Positions 46,676-55,597 of a stretch of 64,000 nt of DNA are shown here, piece by piece (the stretch's first letter is position 1; each line of letters starts with the position of its first letter). A program made the position numbers and the translations under genes. Under the pieces are notes generated by a model. That model searched no databases and was not told the origin of the DNA. It worked only from the letters and a program-made list of their open reading frames with translations. This DNA is from a virus, in IMG/VR virus record IMGVR_UViG_3300020469_003050, positions 278,608-342,607 of that record; one strand, given 5' to 3'.

Positions 46676-49522
46676 ATGAAGTGTTATCCACATAATGATT
46701 ATTATAGATCCGATGAATTAGAAATTGTTCCAAAACTTCTAATTGCATCTAAGGCATCTAGTGAAGTCCTTCGGTCAGTAATGGCTGAGGCAGAAACCAT
46801 TCAATCTAAACTTACCGATGAACATTATTTGACTCATATAATGAAGTCATATGATATGAGTGCTCCTGAGGGCATGGCACTTATGACTCTTTGTGAATCT
46901 CTTTTACGTACACCAGACAAAGAAACACAAGACAAACTTATCAAAGATAAATTATCAAATGCAGAATGGTATAAATTATCTAATAATAGTTTTTATTCTA
47001 AAGCGGCCAGTATTGCATTAACTCAGGCACAAATGCTTTCAGCATATGAAGGTATAGTAGGAAGAATAGGCTGGCCAGCAGTAAGAGAAATGACAAAGAC
47101 TATGGTAAAACAAATGGGTACTTTATTTGTTATGGGTAGCAACATAGAAACTGCAATAAAAAATAAGAAAAAAGGTTATGCATATTCATTTGATATGCTA
47201 GGAGAGGCCGCAACAAATTGGGAAGATGCAAATTTATACTATGAAAGATATTTAGATGCGGCTATTAAGTCAAAAGAATCCATATCTATAAAACTTAGTG
47301 CAATACACCCTAGATACGAATTAAAGAACCACAAAGACGTTTTACACACACTAGTACCTAAATTAGCCGCTATAGCTAGAGTATGCGAAGAAAACAACAC
47401 TACAATGTTTATTGATGCAGAAGAGGCACGTAGGCTCGATATAAGCATTATGATACTTGAAGAAATGCTTAAAACATACAAATTTAAAGATTTTACTATA
47501 GGATTTGCTCTACAGGCTTATCAGAAACGTGCTTTTTGGGTTATTGATACGTTAGAGACAATAGCAGAGCATAGTAGCGCCAAACTCGTTATACGGCTTG
47601 TTAAAGGCGCATATTGGGACACTGAGATAAAGTATTCACAACAAGAAGGACTAGATTATCCAGTATTTACAAGAAAAGAGAATACAGACATATCTTATCT
47701 AGCATGTACTAAAAAACTGATGCATAGTGAAAGATTGAAAACTGCATATGCTACACATAATCCATATACAGTTTCAGCAATACAATGTGTTGGTAAATGT
47801 AGTAAGCAAGAATATGAATTTCAGAAACTTTACGGAATGGGTGATAGTTTATTCAGTCAGATAGTAGGAGATACGAAAGTCAGAGTATATGCACCAGTCG
47901 GTGAGTATAAAGATTTATTAGCATATCTAATAAGACGTTTATTAGAGAATGGTGCTAACACTAGTTTTGTTCATACAAATGAAGTTGTAGATCCTTTTAA
48001 AGAAGTTAAAAAGAAAAAGAAATCACTTAAGTCATGGAAAGATTTATATCCTGGAAGAAAGAATAGTAAAGGATATGATTTAACTGATCCAGCTATGGTT
48101 GATTATATGTTAGACTCTGCGGTTCACCCTCACCATGATGAAGAATTACTTTCAGTGGAAGATAGTATAGAACATTTATACAACTATCAAAATCAATGGG
48201 CAAATACAACATTTGAACATAGAAAGAAAATTCTACTAGCATGTGCAGATAGTTTAGAAGAAGAAATGATTCCTGCGGCAAACAGATTAGTAAAATATTC
48301 TTTTAAAACATATCCAAATGCAGTTGCAGAAATTAGAGAGTCAGTTGATTTTATTCGTTACTACGTAGAACAAGCTGAATTAATGTATGGAGAAAATATC
48401 AAAATAGGTTATACCGGTGAATATAATTCTACAGTTTTTAATCCTAGAGGAACTTGGATGGTAATAGCACCTTGGAATTTTCCTTATGCAATTTTCTTAG
48501 GACCAATCGTAGCCGCATTGATTACAGGAAATACCGTATTGGCAAAACCCGCACCACAGACCCTAGAAATTGCAAAAGTTGTATTGGGTGCAATGCATCA
48601 CGTTGGTGTACCAATAGATGCACTACGTATGTGTGACCCTGATATTGAAGAGGCTTCTAAAGCAATCAAAGATGAACGTATATCAGGTATAACGTTCACA
48701 GGCTCTCATAAGAGTGCTAAGACTATACAGAGGCTTATTGCTGAACGTGATGGGCCTATTATACCTTTCATTGCAGAAACAGGTGGTATAAATTCTATGA
48801 TTGCAGATTCTACTTGTTTACCTGAACAGTTAGTCGAAGATGTATCATATGGTGCATTCGATAGTGCAGGACAAAGATGTTCAGCAACTAGATTTTTATT
48901 TCTTCAAAAAGAAAATAGTGAAGAAATTATTAATATGTTAAAACATAAAATTAAAGTAATATCACTTGGTAATGCAGATGATTTAAATACAGACGTATCA
49001 CGTGTTATTGATGGTGTGGCATATGCAAAGATACAAGAAAGAATTGCAGTACTTGAAGAAAACGAAACATTAATTGCAACGAAATCTCGTAATGGAAAAG
49101 AGTTACCAAAATTAATTATCCCACCAAGTGCTTATCTTGTAACAGACTACAAAAAGTATTTTGATGAAGAAATATTTGGCCCATTGTTGCATGTTTATGT
49201 TTATGAAAAAGATGAATTAGATGAAATAGTATCTTTTATAAATGAAAGTAAATTTGGACTAACATTAAGTATACATTCACGTGTAACTAAGTTCTATGAT
49301 AACATAGCTAAGAAAATGAAGATAGGTAACATTTATATAAACAGAGACCAAATAGGTGCAGTTGTAGAGACTCAACCATTCGGTGGATACGGTTTAAGTG
49401 GTACTGGACCTAAAGCAGGTGGTCCTAATTATCTAACTCCTTATGTGTGGGAGAAACACATAAGCATCAACACTTCTGCTATCGGCGGAGACACTTTGTT
49501 ATTGACTTCTGAACCTCGATAG
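46676..49522 (+). CDS. putA: Bifunctional proline dehydrogenase / P5C dehydrogenase PutA
   Basis: 948 residues. The proline dehydrogenase barrel (about 60-420) shows SFDMLGEAA, SIKLSAIHPRYE, DAEEARRLD, QAYQKRA and RLVKGAYWDTEIKYSQ. The aldehyde dehydrogenase part (about 450-930) shows VIAPWNFPYAIF, FTGSHKSA, ETGGINSMI, the nucleophile in DSAGQRCSATR and EEIFGPLL. It oxidises proline to glutamate, passing electrons to the quinone pool and to NAD+. The N-terminal DNA-binding domain of regulatory PutA forms is absent. No key residue is visibly lost. Exceptional for a phage. Confidence 0.96.
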   Translation: MKCYPHNDYYRSDELEIVPKLLIASKASSEVLRSVMAEAETIQSKLTDEHYLTHIMKSYDMSAPEGMALMTLCESLLRTPDKETQDKLIKDKLSNAEWYKLSNNSFYSKAASIALTQAQMLSAYEGIVGRIGWPAVREMTKTMVKQMGTLFVMGSNIETAIKNKKKGYAYSFDMLGEAATNWEDANLYYERYLDAAIKSKESISIKLSAIHPRYELKNHKDVLHTLVPKLAAIARVCEENNTTMFIDAEEARRLDISIMILEEMLKTYKFKDFTIGFALQAYQKRAFWVIDTLETIAEHSSAKLVIRLVKGAYWDTEIKYSQQEGLDYPVFTRKENTDISYLACTKKLMHSERLKTAYATHNPYTVSAIQCVGKCSKQEYEFQKLYGMGDSLFSQIVGDTKVRVYAPVGEYKDLLAYLIRRLLENGANTSFVHTNEVVDPFKEVKKKKKSLKSWKDLYPGRKNSKGYDLTDPAMVDYMLDSAVHPHHDEELLSVEDSIEHLYNYQNQWANTTFEHRKKILLACADSLEEEMIPAANRLVKYSFKTYPNAVAEIRESVDFIRYYVEQAELMYGENIKIGYTGEYNSTVFNPRGTWMVIAPWNFPYAIFLGPIVAALITGNTVLAKPAPQTLEIAKVVLGAMHHVGVPIDALRMCDPDIEEASKAIKDERISGITFTGSHKSAKTIQRLIAERDGPIIPFIAETGGINSMIADSTCLPEQLVEDVSYGAFDSAGQRCSATRFLFLQKENSEEIINMLKHKIKVISLGNADDLNTDVSRVIDGVAYAKIQERIAVLEENETLIATKSRNGKELPKLIIPPSAYLVTDYKKYFDEEIFGPLLHVYVYEKDELDEIVSFINESKFGLTLSIHSRVTKFYDNIAKKMKIGNIYINRDQIGAVVETQPFGGYGLSGTGPKAGGPNYLTPYVWEKHISINTSAIGGDTLLLTSEPR

Positions 49523-49530
49523 TATATAAT
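49502..49530 (+). promoter_or_regulatory. sigma70-type promoter
   Basis: TTGACT 49502-49507 (inside the end of putA) and TATAAT 49525-49530, spacing 17, facing the gene at 49563. Confidence 0.75.
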
Positions 49531-49562
49531 AATACTACTAGTACTAGAAGAAGGAATAACAA

Positions 49563-50084
49563 ATGAGCGATAAATTACACATATCTTGGGATAGATATGA
49601 AGAAGAAATCGAAAAATTAGCTATAATGGTTCACGAAGATGGATACAAATTCAATCAAGTAGTTTGTATTGCAAAAGGTGGATTAAGAGTAGGAGATATT
49701 TTTGCTAGATTATTTGATGTACCATTAGCAATAATGTCAGTAGAATCATATCATGGTGATGAAGTAAAGGATCAAAGAGGACAAATTATCTTTGGAAATT
49801 CTCTTGCTAAAACAACTCCTAACATAGGTAGCAAAATTTTATTAGTAGATGATTTAGCAGATTCTGGAACAACATTTGAGAAGTGTGTAGAATGGTTACA
49901 ATTCACAGAAGGTTTTTTCATTGAAGATATTAAAACTGCGACAATGTGGTTAAAAGGAAGTTCATCATATACACCAGACTATTTCGTAGAATATTTGGAA
50001 GACAACCCATGGATTGTTCAGCCAATGGAAAAATACGAAGAAATAAATATAGAACAACTTATAAAGAACAGGGAACAACAATGA
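49563..50084 (+). CDS. Purine-type phosphoribosyltransferase
   Basis: 173 residues. VVCIAKGGLRVGDIFARLF and the PRPP loop ILLVDDLADSGTTF, close to xanthine/hypoxanthine PRTases. Likely salvages purine bases, including adenine breakdown products and those from MTA nucleosidase. AGAAGGAAT precedes the start. Confidence 0.82.
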   Translation: MSDKLHISWDRYEEEIEKLAIMVHEDGYKFNQVVCIAKGGLRVGDIFARLFDVPLAIMSVESYHGDEVKDQRGQIIFGNSLAKTTPNIGSKILLVDDLADSGTTFEKCVEWLQFTEGFFIEDIKTATMWLKGSSSYTPDYFVEYLEDNPWIVQPMEKYEEINIEQLIKNREQQ

Positions 50085-50494
50085 GTAAACAGGTAGACTT
50101 AAATAAATACAAAGAGTTTGTACAAGAGGTTACATCAAAGCAGTCAGGCAATACAGACGAACTAACTGCGACTCTTAAAAAACTTGATGAAGAAACAGGC
50201 GTCAATATGGCGTTGCTTATGACAGGTGCAATCGGCATTGCATCAGAGGGAGGCGAGTTCAGTGAGATTGTTAAGAAATGTGTATTTCAAGGTAAACCAC
50301 TTGATAATGAAACTATCTTTCATTGTAAACGAGAACTTGGTGATATTATGTGGTATTGGGTTAATTCTTGCCGTGCATTGGGTTTGGATCCTAATGACGT
50401 AATGGCAGAGAATGTTGAAAAACTAAAAGCAAGATATCCAGGCGGAGAGTTTGATGTTTACTATTCAGAAAATAGAAAAGAAGGAGATTTATAA
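50081..50494 (+). CDS. MazG-like nucleotide pyrophosphohydrolase
   Basis: 137 residues from ATG 50081 (ATGA overlap); the longer open frame is a shadow. EGGEFSEIVKK and ELGDIMWYW form the metal-binding helices of the all-alpha NTP-PPase fold. MazG-like enzymes hydrolyse NTPs or alarmone-type nucleotides and are typical of marine phages. Confidence 0.88.
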   Translation: MSKQVDLNKYKEFVQEVTSKQSGNTDELTATLKKLDEETGVNMALLMTGAIGIASEGGEFSEIVKKCVFQGKPLDNETIFHCKRELGDIMWYWVNSCRALGLDPNDVMAENVEKLKARYPGGEFDVYYSENRKEGDL

Positions 50495-50598
50495 TGGACT
50501 TTTTATTATGGCATGGAATCGCAATGATTTCTGTAATAGCAGTAAGTTTCAGTGCAGGTTACTATACCGCGGTTAAACGCAAAAAAGGCGAGATTTGA
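50494..50598 (+). CDS. Single-span membrane protein, 34 aa
   Basis: Starts on the last base of the MazG stop. One helix (about 4-26) with a basic tail KRKKGEI. Small membrane helper of unknown role. Confidence 0.5.
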   Translation: MDFLLWHGIAMISVIAVSFSAGYYTAVKRKKGEI

Positions 50599-51080
50599 TT
50601 GAAGATATTAAGAAGTGGATTGAGGATTTTGTGTCAGTACACAACGAACCTATTGGGCATGTGCCATGTCCTTTTGCGAAACAGGCAATGCTCAAAGAGA
50701 GAATCAACTATGTATCAGGAGGAAAGCATACTATATCACCTCTGCTTGATTCTCTCGCTGAGAACTGGGACGACAAATATGAAGTTGTAGTTCTCTACTG
50801 TCCTACGGAAGATTACACGCCAGAAGAACTTTCAAAAATTGTAAAAGATTTCAATGATGTTGCTATGAGTAAAGATATAGTAGCACTTGAGGATCATCCT
50901 AATGACCCTGAAATACTTAGTGGCGAAAAAATGAACTACGGTAAAGCTATATTAGTCTTAGTTCAGAGACTATCAAAATTAAATCAAGCAAGTAAAATAC
51001 TAAAGAAACAAGGGTATTATGATAAATGGCCTGATGAAAATTACGATGATGTTGTGAAATGGAGATTTGATAAGGAATAA
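50595..51080 (+). CDS. Hypothetical protein, 161 aa (TTG start)
   Basis: TTG 50595 overlaps the previous stop. GHVPCPFAKQAMLKERI in the first third holds the only Cys-Pro motif; the rest is helical and charged. Similar proteins occur in marine phages. Not assigned. Confidence 0.6.
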   Translation: MIEDIKKWIEDFVSVHNEPIGHVPCPFAKQAMLKERINYVSGGKHTISPLLDSLAENWDDKYEVVVLYCPTEDYTPEELSKIVKDFNDVAMSKDIVALEDHPNDPEILSGEKMNYGKAILVLVQRLSKLNQASKILKKQGYYDKWPDENYDDVVKWRFDKE

Positions 51081-51083
51081 ATA
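51076..51083 (+). promoter_or_regulatory. Late-promoter-like motif with local hairpin
   Basis: AATAAATA, then TGTAACT-TAGG-AGTTACA (51086-51103), a seven-pair hairpin whose loop exposes part of the ribosome site. Confidence 0.4.
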
Positions 51084-51105
51084 GATGTAACTTAGGAGTT
51101 ACAAT

Positions 51106-51531
51106 ATGACAACTTATGCCCGAATAGACCTAGCACAAACTAATTATTCTGTTATACCAAATTGTAGATTTTTGAAAGAACCAAACATACCTGAACTTAA
51201 TGAAATCTATAAAACATATTGTAGACATAAAGGTTTTAAAAGTGTAATGCCAATGTTCGATAATGATTATTTGCAAAATGATATTATTGGATATTATGAT
51301 GAAGAAGATAAACTTGTTGCATTCAGTTGTATTATGATACAAGACCATGAAAGTGTTGAAGCATTGCAGTTTGCTTGGGATTACAAAACTCCTAAATTAC
51401 ATTTAGGTATAAAAAGTTTAAGAAATGAATGTGCAATATATAAAAGTAAAGGTTACAAATATTTGTATTTAGGCGAAGCACATAGTTATAAGAAACAGAT
51501 AAAAGGATTTGAGATACTAGGACCCATTTAA
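51106..51531 (+). CDS. GNAT-fold protein resembling aminoacyl-tRNA:protein transferases
   Basis: 141 residues. LHLGIKSLRNECAIYKSKG, YKYLYLGEAHSYKKQIKGF and EILGP align by eye with the C-terminal half of ATE/Bpt enzymes (SLG..IE.A..LGL, Y.YLGY, YK..F.P.E). Bpt adds Leu to N-terminal Asp or Glu, creating ClpS substrates. This protein is about half the usual size, so it may be a minimal transferase or another GNAT enzyme. Confidence 0.55.
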   Translation: MTTYARIDLAQTNYSVIPNCRFLKEPNIPELNEIYKTYCRHKGFKSVMPMFDNDYLQNDIIGYYDEEDKLVAFSCIMIQDHESVEALQFAWDYKTPKLHLGIKSLRNECAIYKSKGYKYLYLGEAHSYKKQIKGFEILGPI

Positions 51532-51878
51532 TGGACATATATACAATCTACGCAGACCATAGTGAGGAAGTAAATTCTTATCATTTTGCTAAAAAGATGA
51601 AATTGTTTTTAGATAAAATGGTAGAGTTAGGACATATGGAAAGTTATAGACTTACAAGAATGAAATTAGGATTTCGTTCTATGGACTTACCTGAATTTCG
51701 TATCGATATGGAATTCAAAAACATGCAACAACTAGACGATGCAATGACAGGAGTGTTACGTAATGAAGAAAACATTGAGGGAGAACATGTTGGATTTAAT
51801 CATATGGTAGACGTAACAACAATACAACATTTTTTATATAGAGATTTCCCAGATGAATTACCGAATAAACAAGATTAA
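51531..51878 (+). CDS. DUF6614-like protein
   Basis: 115 residues. IYTIYADHSEEVNSYHFAKKMKLFLDKMVELGHMESYRLTRMKLGF split over two helices, and HHM-type end VTTIQHFLYRDFPD, resemble DUF6614. Unknown function. Starts on the previous stop. Confidence 0.7.
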   Translation: MDIYTIYADHSEEVNSYHFAKKMKLFLDKMVELGHMESYRLTRMKLGFRSMDLPEFRIDMEFKNMQQLDDAMTGVLRNEENIEGEHVGFNHMVDVTTIQHFLYRDFPDELPNKQD

Positions 51879-53091
51879 TTCTTATAACGGTTGGGACCCA
51901 TTGAAACAAGTTATTCTTGGCAATGTGTTTGAACCTGAGTTCTTTGAAGACTTGCCAGATACTAGAACAAGAGACTTGATACAACAACTTCTTTACGAAA
52001 CACACGAAGATTTAGATAACATACAAAAGACTATGGAAGACATGGGAGTTGATGTTGTTAGAACACCTGCTAATGCAACTATGTTAGCAGACTTATCAGA
52101 CGGGTTACCTCAAATATCTAAACATACATCAGTAATGGATTGGGTAGAAAAATCAAATACAGACAAGTTTCAAGGTCATGGTATTCCAAAACCTTGTTTA
52201 TCTCCTAGAGATTTCTTTATTTCGATGGGAGATAAAGTTTTATACACTAATGGATTTCATCAATCTAAAGGTCTACAGGTAAATGGACAATCTTTAATAA
52301 ATCCAGAAGTTTTAGATATGAGATTAAAAGGCGATGAGTATACATTTGGTAGATTTATTCCTTCTAAATCATACATGGAAGACAATGGACTTCCAGTAGA
52401 TTGGCTTAGTTGGAATGCACATGAACGTAAAAAAATGGAAAGTGTAAGAGGTAATCAAGTAGCAAGATATAAAGCATCTACTCAAATGTTTTGGGCACCA
52501 ACTATAACACGTATTGGTGATACATTAATTATAGATAAAAAAGATGTTATAAATTTACCAGAAGTAATAAGTGAATTATATCCAAATTATAAAACTCCTC
52601 ATGTCGCTATTGGAGGACATAATGATGCTACATTCTGCACCCCTAAACCTGGTCTAGTAGTATGTGCTCCATGGCTTAAACCAGAGCATTTTAAAGAAAC
52701 ATTTCCAGGCTGGGATATATTAAGAATAGAACATCCTAATCAAATGCAATCAGATTGGGGTGACTGGCAAAACGAAAAACACTTATCACAAGGTAGATGG
52801 TGGCATCCTAAACAAAAAGATAATAAAGCATTTGCAAGATTTGTAGATGCATGGTTAAGTAAATGGGTTGGTTATGTAGAAGAAACAGTATTTGAAGTTA
52901 ACATGCTAAGTGTTTCACCTGATGTTATTTTATCTTTAAATTATCAAAAGGAAGTGCATGACAAATTGAAGCAACATGGAATAGAACCTGTCTATTGTCG
53001 TTTTAGACACAGAAATTTTTGGGATGCAGGGTTACATTGTTTGACAGTTGATACAGTCAGAGACGGTGGAATGCAGAATTATTTTGAATAA
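51853..53091 (+). CDS. Amidinotransferase / arginine-deiminase superfamily enzyme
   Basis: 412 residues. WDPLKQVILGN at the start and LSPRDFFISMGDK give the superfamily strands; GGHNDATFC and the terminal GLHCLTVDTVRDGG carry the catalytic His and Cys. It resembles glycine amidinotransferase, which makes guanidinoacetate from Arg and Gly. Related phage enzymes exist; the substrate is unproven. Overlaps DUF6614 by 26 bases. Confidence 0.85.
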   Translation: MNYRINKINSYNGWDPLKQVILGNVFEPEFFEDLPDTRTRDLIQQLLYETHEDLDNIQKTMEDMGVDVVRTPANATMLADLSDGLPQISKHTSVMDWVEKSNTDKFQGHGIPKPCLSPRDFFISMGDKVLYTNGFHQSKGLQVNGQSLINPEVLDMRLKGDEYTFGRFIPSKSYMEDNGLPVDWLSWNAHERKKMESVRGNQVARYKASTQMFWAPTITRIGDTLIIDKKDVINLPEVISELYPNYKTPHVAIGGHNDATFCTPKPGLVVCAPWLKPEHFKETFPGWDILRIEHPNQMQSDWGDWQNEKHLSQGRWWHPKQKDNKAFARFVDAWLSKWVGYVEETVFEVNMLSVSPDVILSLNYQKEVHDKLKQHGIEPVYCRFRHRNFWDAGLHCLTVDTVRDGGMQNYFE

Positions 53092-53094
53092 ATA
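53087..53094 (+). promoter_or_regulatory. Late-promoter-like motif
   Basis: AATAAATA overlapping the amidinotransferase stop, 22 bases before the next gene. Confidence 0.4.
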
Positions 53095-53115
53095 TAAGTA
53101 TAGAAAGTAAATATT

Positions 53116-53409
53116 ATGTATACAGATTATAAAAGTCTTACCGAAGAGGACCTAGATAAGAAGATAACTGATTTGCAATCTAAAATGGAAATCGCTTATC
53201 GCTTGGGACAGGAACACGTTATGGAACAGTTACAACATCATTTGGATGAGTTGAAACTAGAATATTCAGAACGTTTTGAGAAAATGAAGTTTGATTTGAT
53301 AAATCAGAAAACCCCAAATTCTATGGTCATAGGAGAAGACGATGAACCAACAGACGGAGACGATAATACGTCCGAAAAAACCACAAAGGATAATAAACGT
53401 ATATCATAG
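53116..53409 (+). CDS. Coiled-coil protein, 97 aa
   Basis: A long charged helix (DLDKKITDLQSKMEIAYRL) followed by an acidic tail with many Asp and Thr. Probably oligomeric. It overlaps the next gene by 68 bases. Confidence 0.5.
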   Translation: MYTDYKSLTEEDLDKKITDLQSKMEIAYRLGQEHVMEQLQHHLDELKLEYSERFEKMKFDLINQKTPNSMVIGEDDEPTDGDDNTSEKTTKDNKRIS

Positions 53410-53731
53410 CTTGACATGTGACTGCGATGATGTTACTATTACTAAGTTTATAGATTATATGGATACAGAGTGGTCTAATCAGTGGCACCCATTGTTTAAT
53501 ATTAAAACTATGAAATTTGACATTGGGCATGACATATTGCATTTTGAAACATTTAGTGCTAAACTAGATTTAATTAAGTATATTTTAAAACTAAGTCAGT
53601 TGTTTCCTAAGATGTTTTTTATGTATGATTTCTATACAATCAATGAAGCAGACCATAAACAAGGAACGTATTTTGTTATGGACGGAAAGATTACTGACCA
53701 AAATATGATAGCAAATAAAACAGAGGTATAA
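53342..53731 (+). CDS. Hypothetical protein, 129 aa
   Basis: Begins NQQTETIIRPKKPQRIINVYHS. Aromatic-rich middle (LFPKMFFMYDFYTINEAD). The start is uncertain because the first 23 codons overlap the previous gene; a later start is possible. Confidence 0.5.
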   Translation: MNQQTETIIRPKKPQRIINVYHSLTCDCDDVTITKFIDYMDTEWSNQWHPLFNIKTMKFDIGHDILHFETFSAKLDLIKYILKLSQLFPKMFFMYDFYTINEADHKQGTYFVMDGKITDQNMIANKTEV

Positions 53732-53732
53732 A

Positions 53733-54395
53733 TTGACAGACGATTACATAAACAGTTACACAACATATGAAGCAAAATTCAGTGTAACTATGCTACAAGC
53801 AGACCCTTTTATTCTAAGTGATACATTTGATATAAAAATAGATTTCGCTTGGAATTCAGCAGATTTGGCTAAAGGAAACGCGGCTTTTCTAAAAATGAAA
53901 TATTTTGTAGAAGATGTACTACACCAGTCGATATTTACACACAAAGCGGCTACTATTGATATGATGCATTTAAAGAATAAAGTAGTTGTATTTCCTTTTG
54001 TTCCTACAAGTGATATTATTGCAATGACAATACATGCAAAACTAAATGCCATTTGTGCAGATTTTATTGAGGTTGTTTCAGTAACTATTGGAAGTAATTA
54101 CACCAATCCCAAGATGTCTTATACATATTCGGATACACATTATCCAGCATTACCAACATTAAAAGAATGGATTGGGCAAGAAAAGTACTACTATGATTCA
54201 CCATGGTGGGGTCGAAATACCGTAGAAACACAAGATTATTCAGTAAATGAAAATACGGACTTGACATCTCCTCCAGAATTTGATACTATATTAGATAATA
54301 TTGATAAATTGACAATGGGTGAATTAACATTGAAACCAGAAGGCGGAGAAGTTGTAGACATTAATGGCTGGAAACCTAAAATCATCAAAGATTGA
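53733..54395 (+). CDS. Hypothetical phage protein, 220 aa (TTG start)
   Basis: TTG 53733 follows AGAGGT. Contains DIKIDFAWNSADLAKGNAAF, VVVFPFVPTSDIIAMTIHAKL and a C-terminal acidic part. Similar proteins are seen in marine T4-like phages. No function known. Confidence 0.6.
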   Translation: MTDDYINSYTTYEAKFSVTMLQADPFILSDTFDIKIDFAWNSADLAKGNAAFLKMKYFVEDVLHQSIFTHKAATIDMMHLKNKVVVFPFVPTSDIIAMTIHAKLNAICADFIEVVSVTIGSNYTNPKMSYTYSDTHYPALPTLKEWIGQEKYYYDSPWWGRNTVETQDYSVNENTDLTSPPEFDTILDNIDKLTMGELTLKPEGGEVVDINGWKPKIIKD

Positions 54396-54918
54396 CGGTC
54401 TTAAAGACCAGTATGGAAGAATCGTATATAATCGACAAGATTTATACGAAATGCTTTATAATGGCGAAGACATATCTAAAGTCACTGAAATGGAGTGGCA
54501 TGATGATATTGAAAAGTACAATAAAGCATTATCATTAAATAATGTTGAAAAAGACTTGATTGAACCCATACAGAAATTATCTAAGGAAATAACTGAATTT
54601 GATGATGAAAATCAGAAAGAATGGTTTATACCAGATGAATATAAAAACTTAGACATTTGGAAGTATGTATTAGATAAATGTCCTGATGATTTGCCCGAAA
54701 TGAACAGAACATGCAATGAGTTATATTTATATGATAAATACGGTATAATAGACGTACTTAAAGTGTGTGTCTATATTGTTGATACTCTACGTAAACATAA
54801 TATTATATGGGGTGTTGGCAGAGGCAGTAGTGTTTCAAGTTATGTGTTATACTTATTGGGTATACACAAAGTTGATAGCATTAAGTATGAATTGGATATA
54901 AATGAGTTTTTAAAATGA
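54364..54918 (+). CDS. Stand-alone DNA polymerase III alpha-like fragment
   Basis: 184 residues. The last 40 residues (WGVGRGSSVSSYVLYLLGI, then a KYELDINEFL segment) match DnaE just before its catalytic Asp motif (VGPGRGSAAGS.V.YLLGIT.VDP). The polymerase active site itself is absent, so it is not a polymerase. It may act as a binding decoy, a clamp-loader partner or a relic. Overlaps the previous gene by 32 bases. Confidence 0.7.
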   Translation: MAGNLKSSKIDGLKDQYGRIVYNRQDLYEMLYNGEDISKVTEMEWHDDIEKYNKALSLNNVEKDLIEPIQKLSKEITEFDDENQKEWFIPDEYKNLDIWKYVLDKCPDDLPEMNRTCNELYLYDKYGIIDVLKVCVYIVDTLRKHNIIWGVGRGSSVSSYVLYLLGIHKVDSIKYELDINEFLK

Positions 54919-55139
54919 CAAATGATACTATAGTTAAATTTCCAAACAGTAAACGTTGTTTAACGTCTGATGAGGAACGTCTAGTAAAAAGTACAACGAA
55001 CATTATACATAATTCATATCAACATACTAATCCTTTCGTTAAATCAAACGATAGGACAAATTTTGTTGAACTGCAAATTAAAACTTTACTAAGAAAAGTT
55101 TTTGAAATTAACGAAGATACAAACGAGGATATACGATGA
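54915..55139 (+). CDS. Hypothetical protein, 74 aa
   Basis: ATGA overlaps on both sides. Helical and charged (TSDEERLVKSTTNIIHNSY). Not recognised. Confidence 0.55.
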   Translation: MTNDTIVKFPNSKRCLTSDEERLVKSTTNIIHNSYQHTNPFVKSNDRTNFVELQIKTLLRKVFEINEDTNEDIR

Positions 55140-55579
55140 AACAATATAAAAGTATGCGTGGCGTAAGTATAGACCTTGCTAAACTGATGGCAAAATCTGA
55201 AAAGAATATTTCTGTAGGAAATACTCAGACAAATGCCAGAGGAGACCAATTAGGTCGTGGAGGCAGAGTTGTAAAAAGTGCTGATGCAATAGCACGTGAA
55301 CACTATAACGTAAACAATCCACGTGCAGTAGTTAAGTCTTCTATAAAAGTTGATAATGATGTTGATGCATCAGGCAAGGAAGAGGCTGTAAAGAAAGAGC
55401 CTGTCAAACAAACAGAGGATGATTGGGTAGAACCAACTCCTACAAAAGAAGAACCCAAAGAAGAAGTTAAAGAAACTGAACCTGTAACTCAGGAAGCAGA
55501 AGACGATGATTGGGTTGAAGACGAAAACGGAGACTTTGTAAGAAAGTCTGAAACTAAAAAAACTAAAAAAAAGAAATAG
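55136..55579 (+). CDS. Marine-phage protein with acidic repeat tail
   Basis: 147 residues. YKSMRGVSIDLAKLMAKSEK and ISVGNTQTNARGDQLGRGG form an N-terminal block I associate with a conserved protein of T4-like marine phages. The second half is low-complexity Glu/Pro/Thr/Lys with two DDWVE repeats. Unknown function, possibly structural or regulatory. Confidence 0.65.
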   Translation: MKQYKSMRGVSIDLAKLMAKSEKNISVGNTQTNARGDQLGRGGRVVKSADAIAREHYNVNNPRAVVKSSIKVDNDVDASGKEEAVKKEPVKQTEDDWVEPTPTKEEPKEEVKETEPVTQEAEDDDWVEDENGDFVRKSETKKTKKKK

Positions 55580-55597
55580 CTTAAGGGGGCTAAAATT

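Noticed and set aside
46676-46760. Ribbon-helix-helix DNA-binding domain on PutA
   Set aside because: The N terminus goes straight into a helical part ahead of the proline dehydrogenase barrel, with no RHH-like segment, so self-repression as in E. coli PutA is not expected.
53411-53439. sigma70-type promoter TTGACA-17-TACTAT inside the 53342 gene
   Set aside because: It sits in coding sequence with no gene start at a fitting distance downstream, and its -10 is poor.
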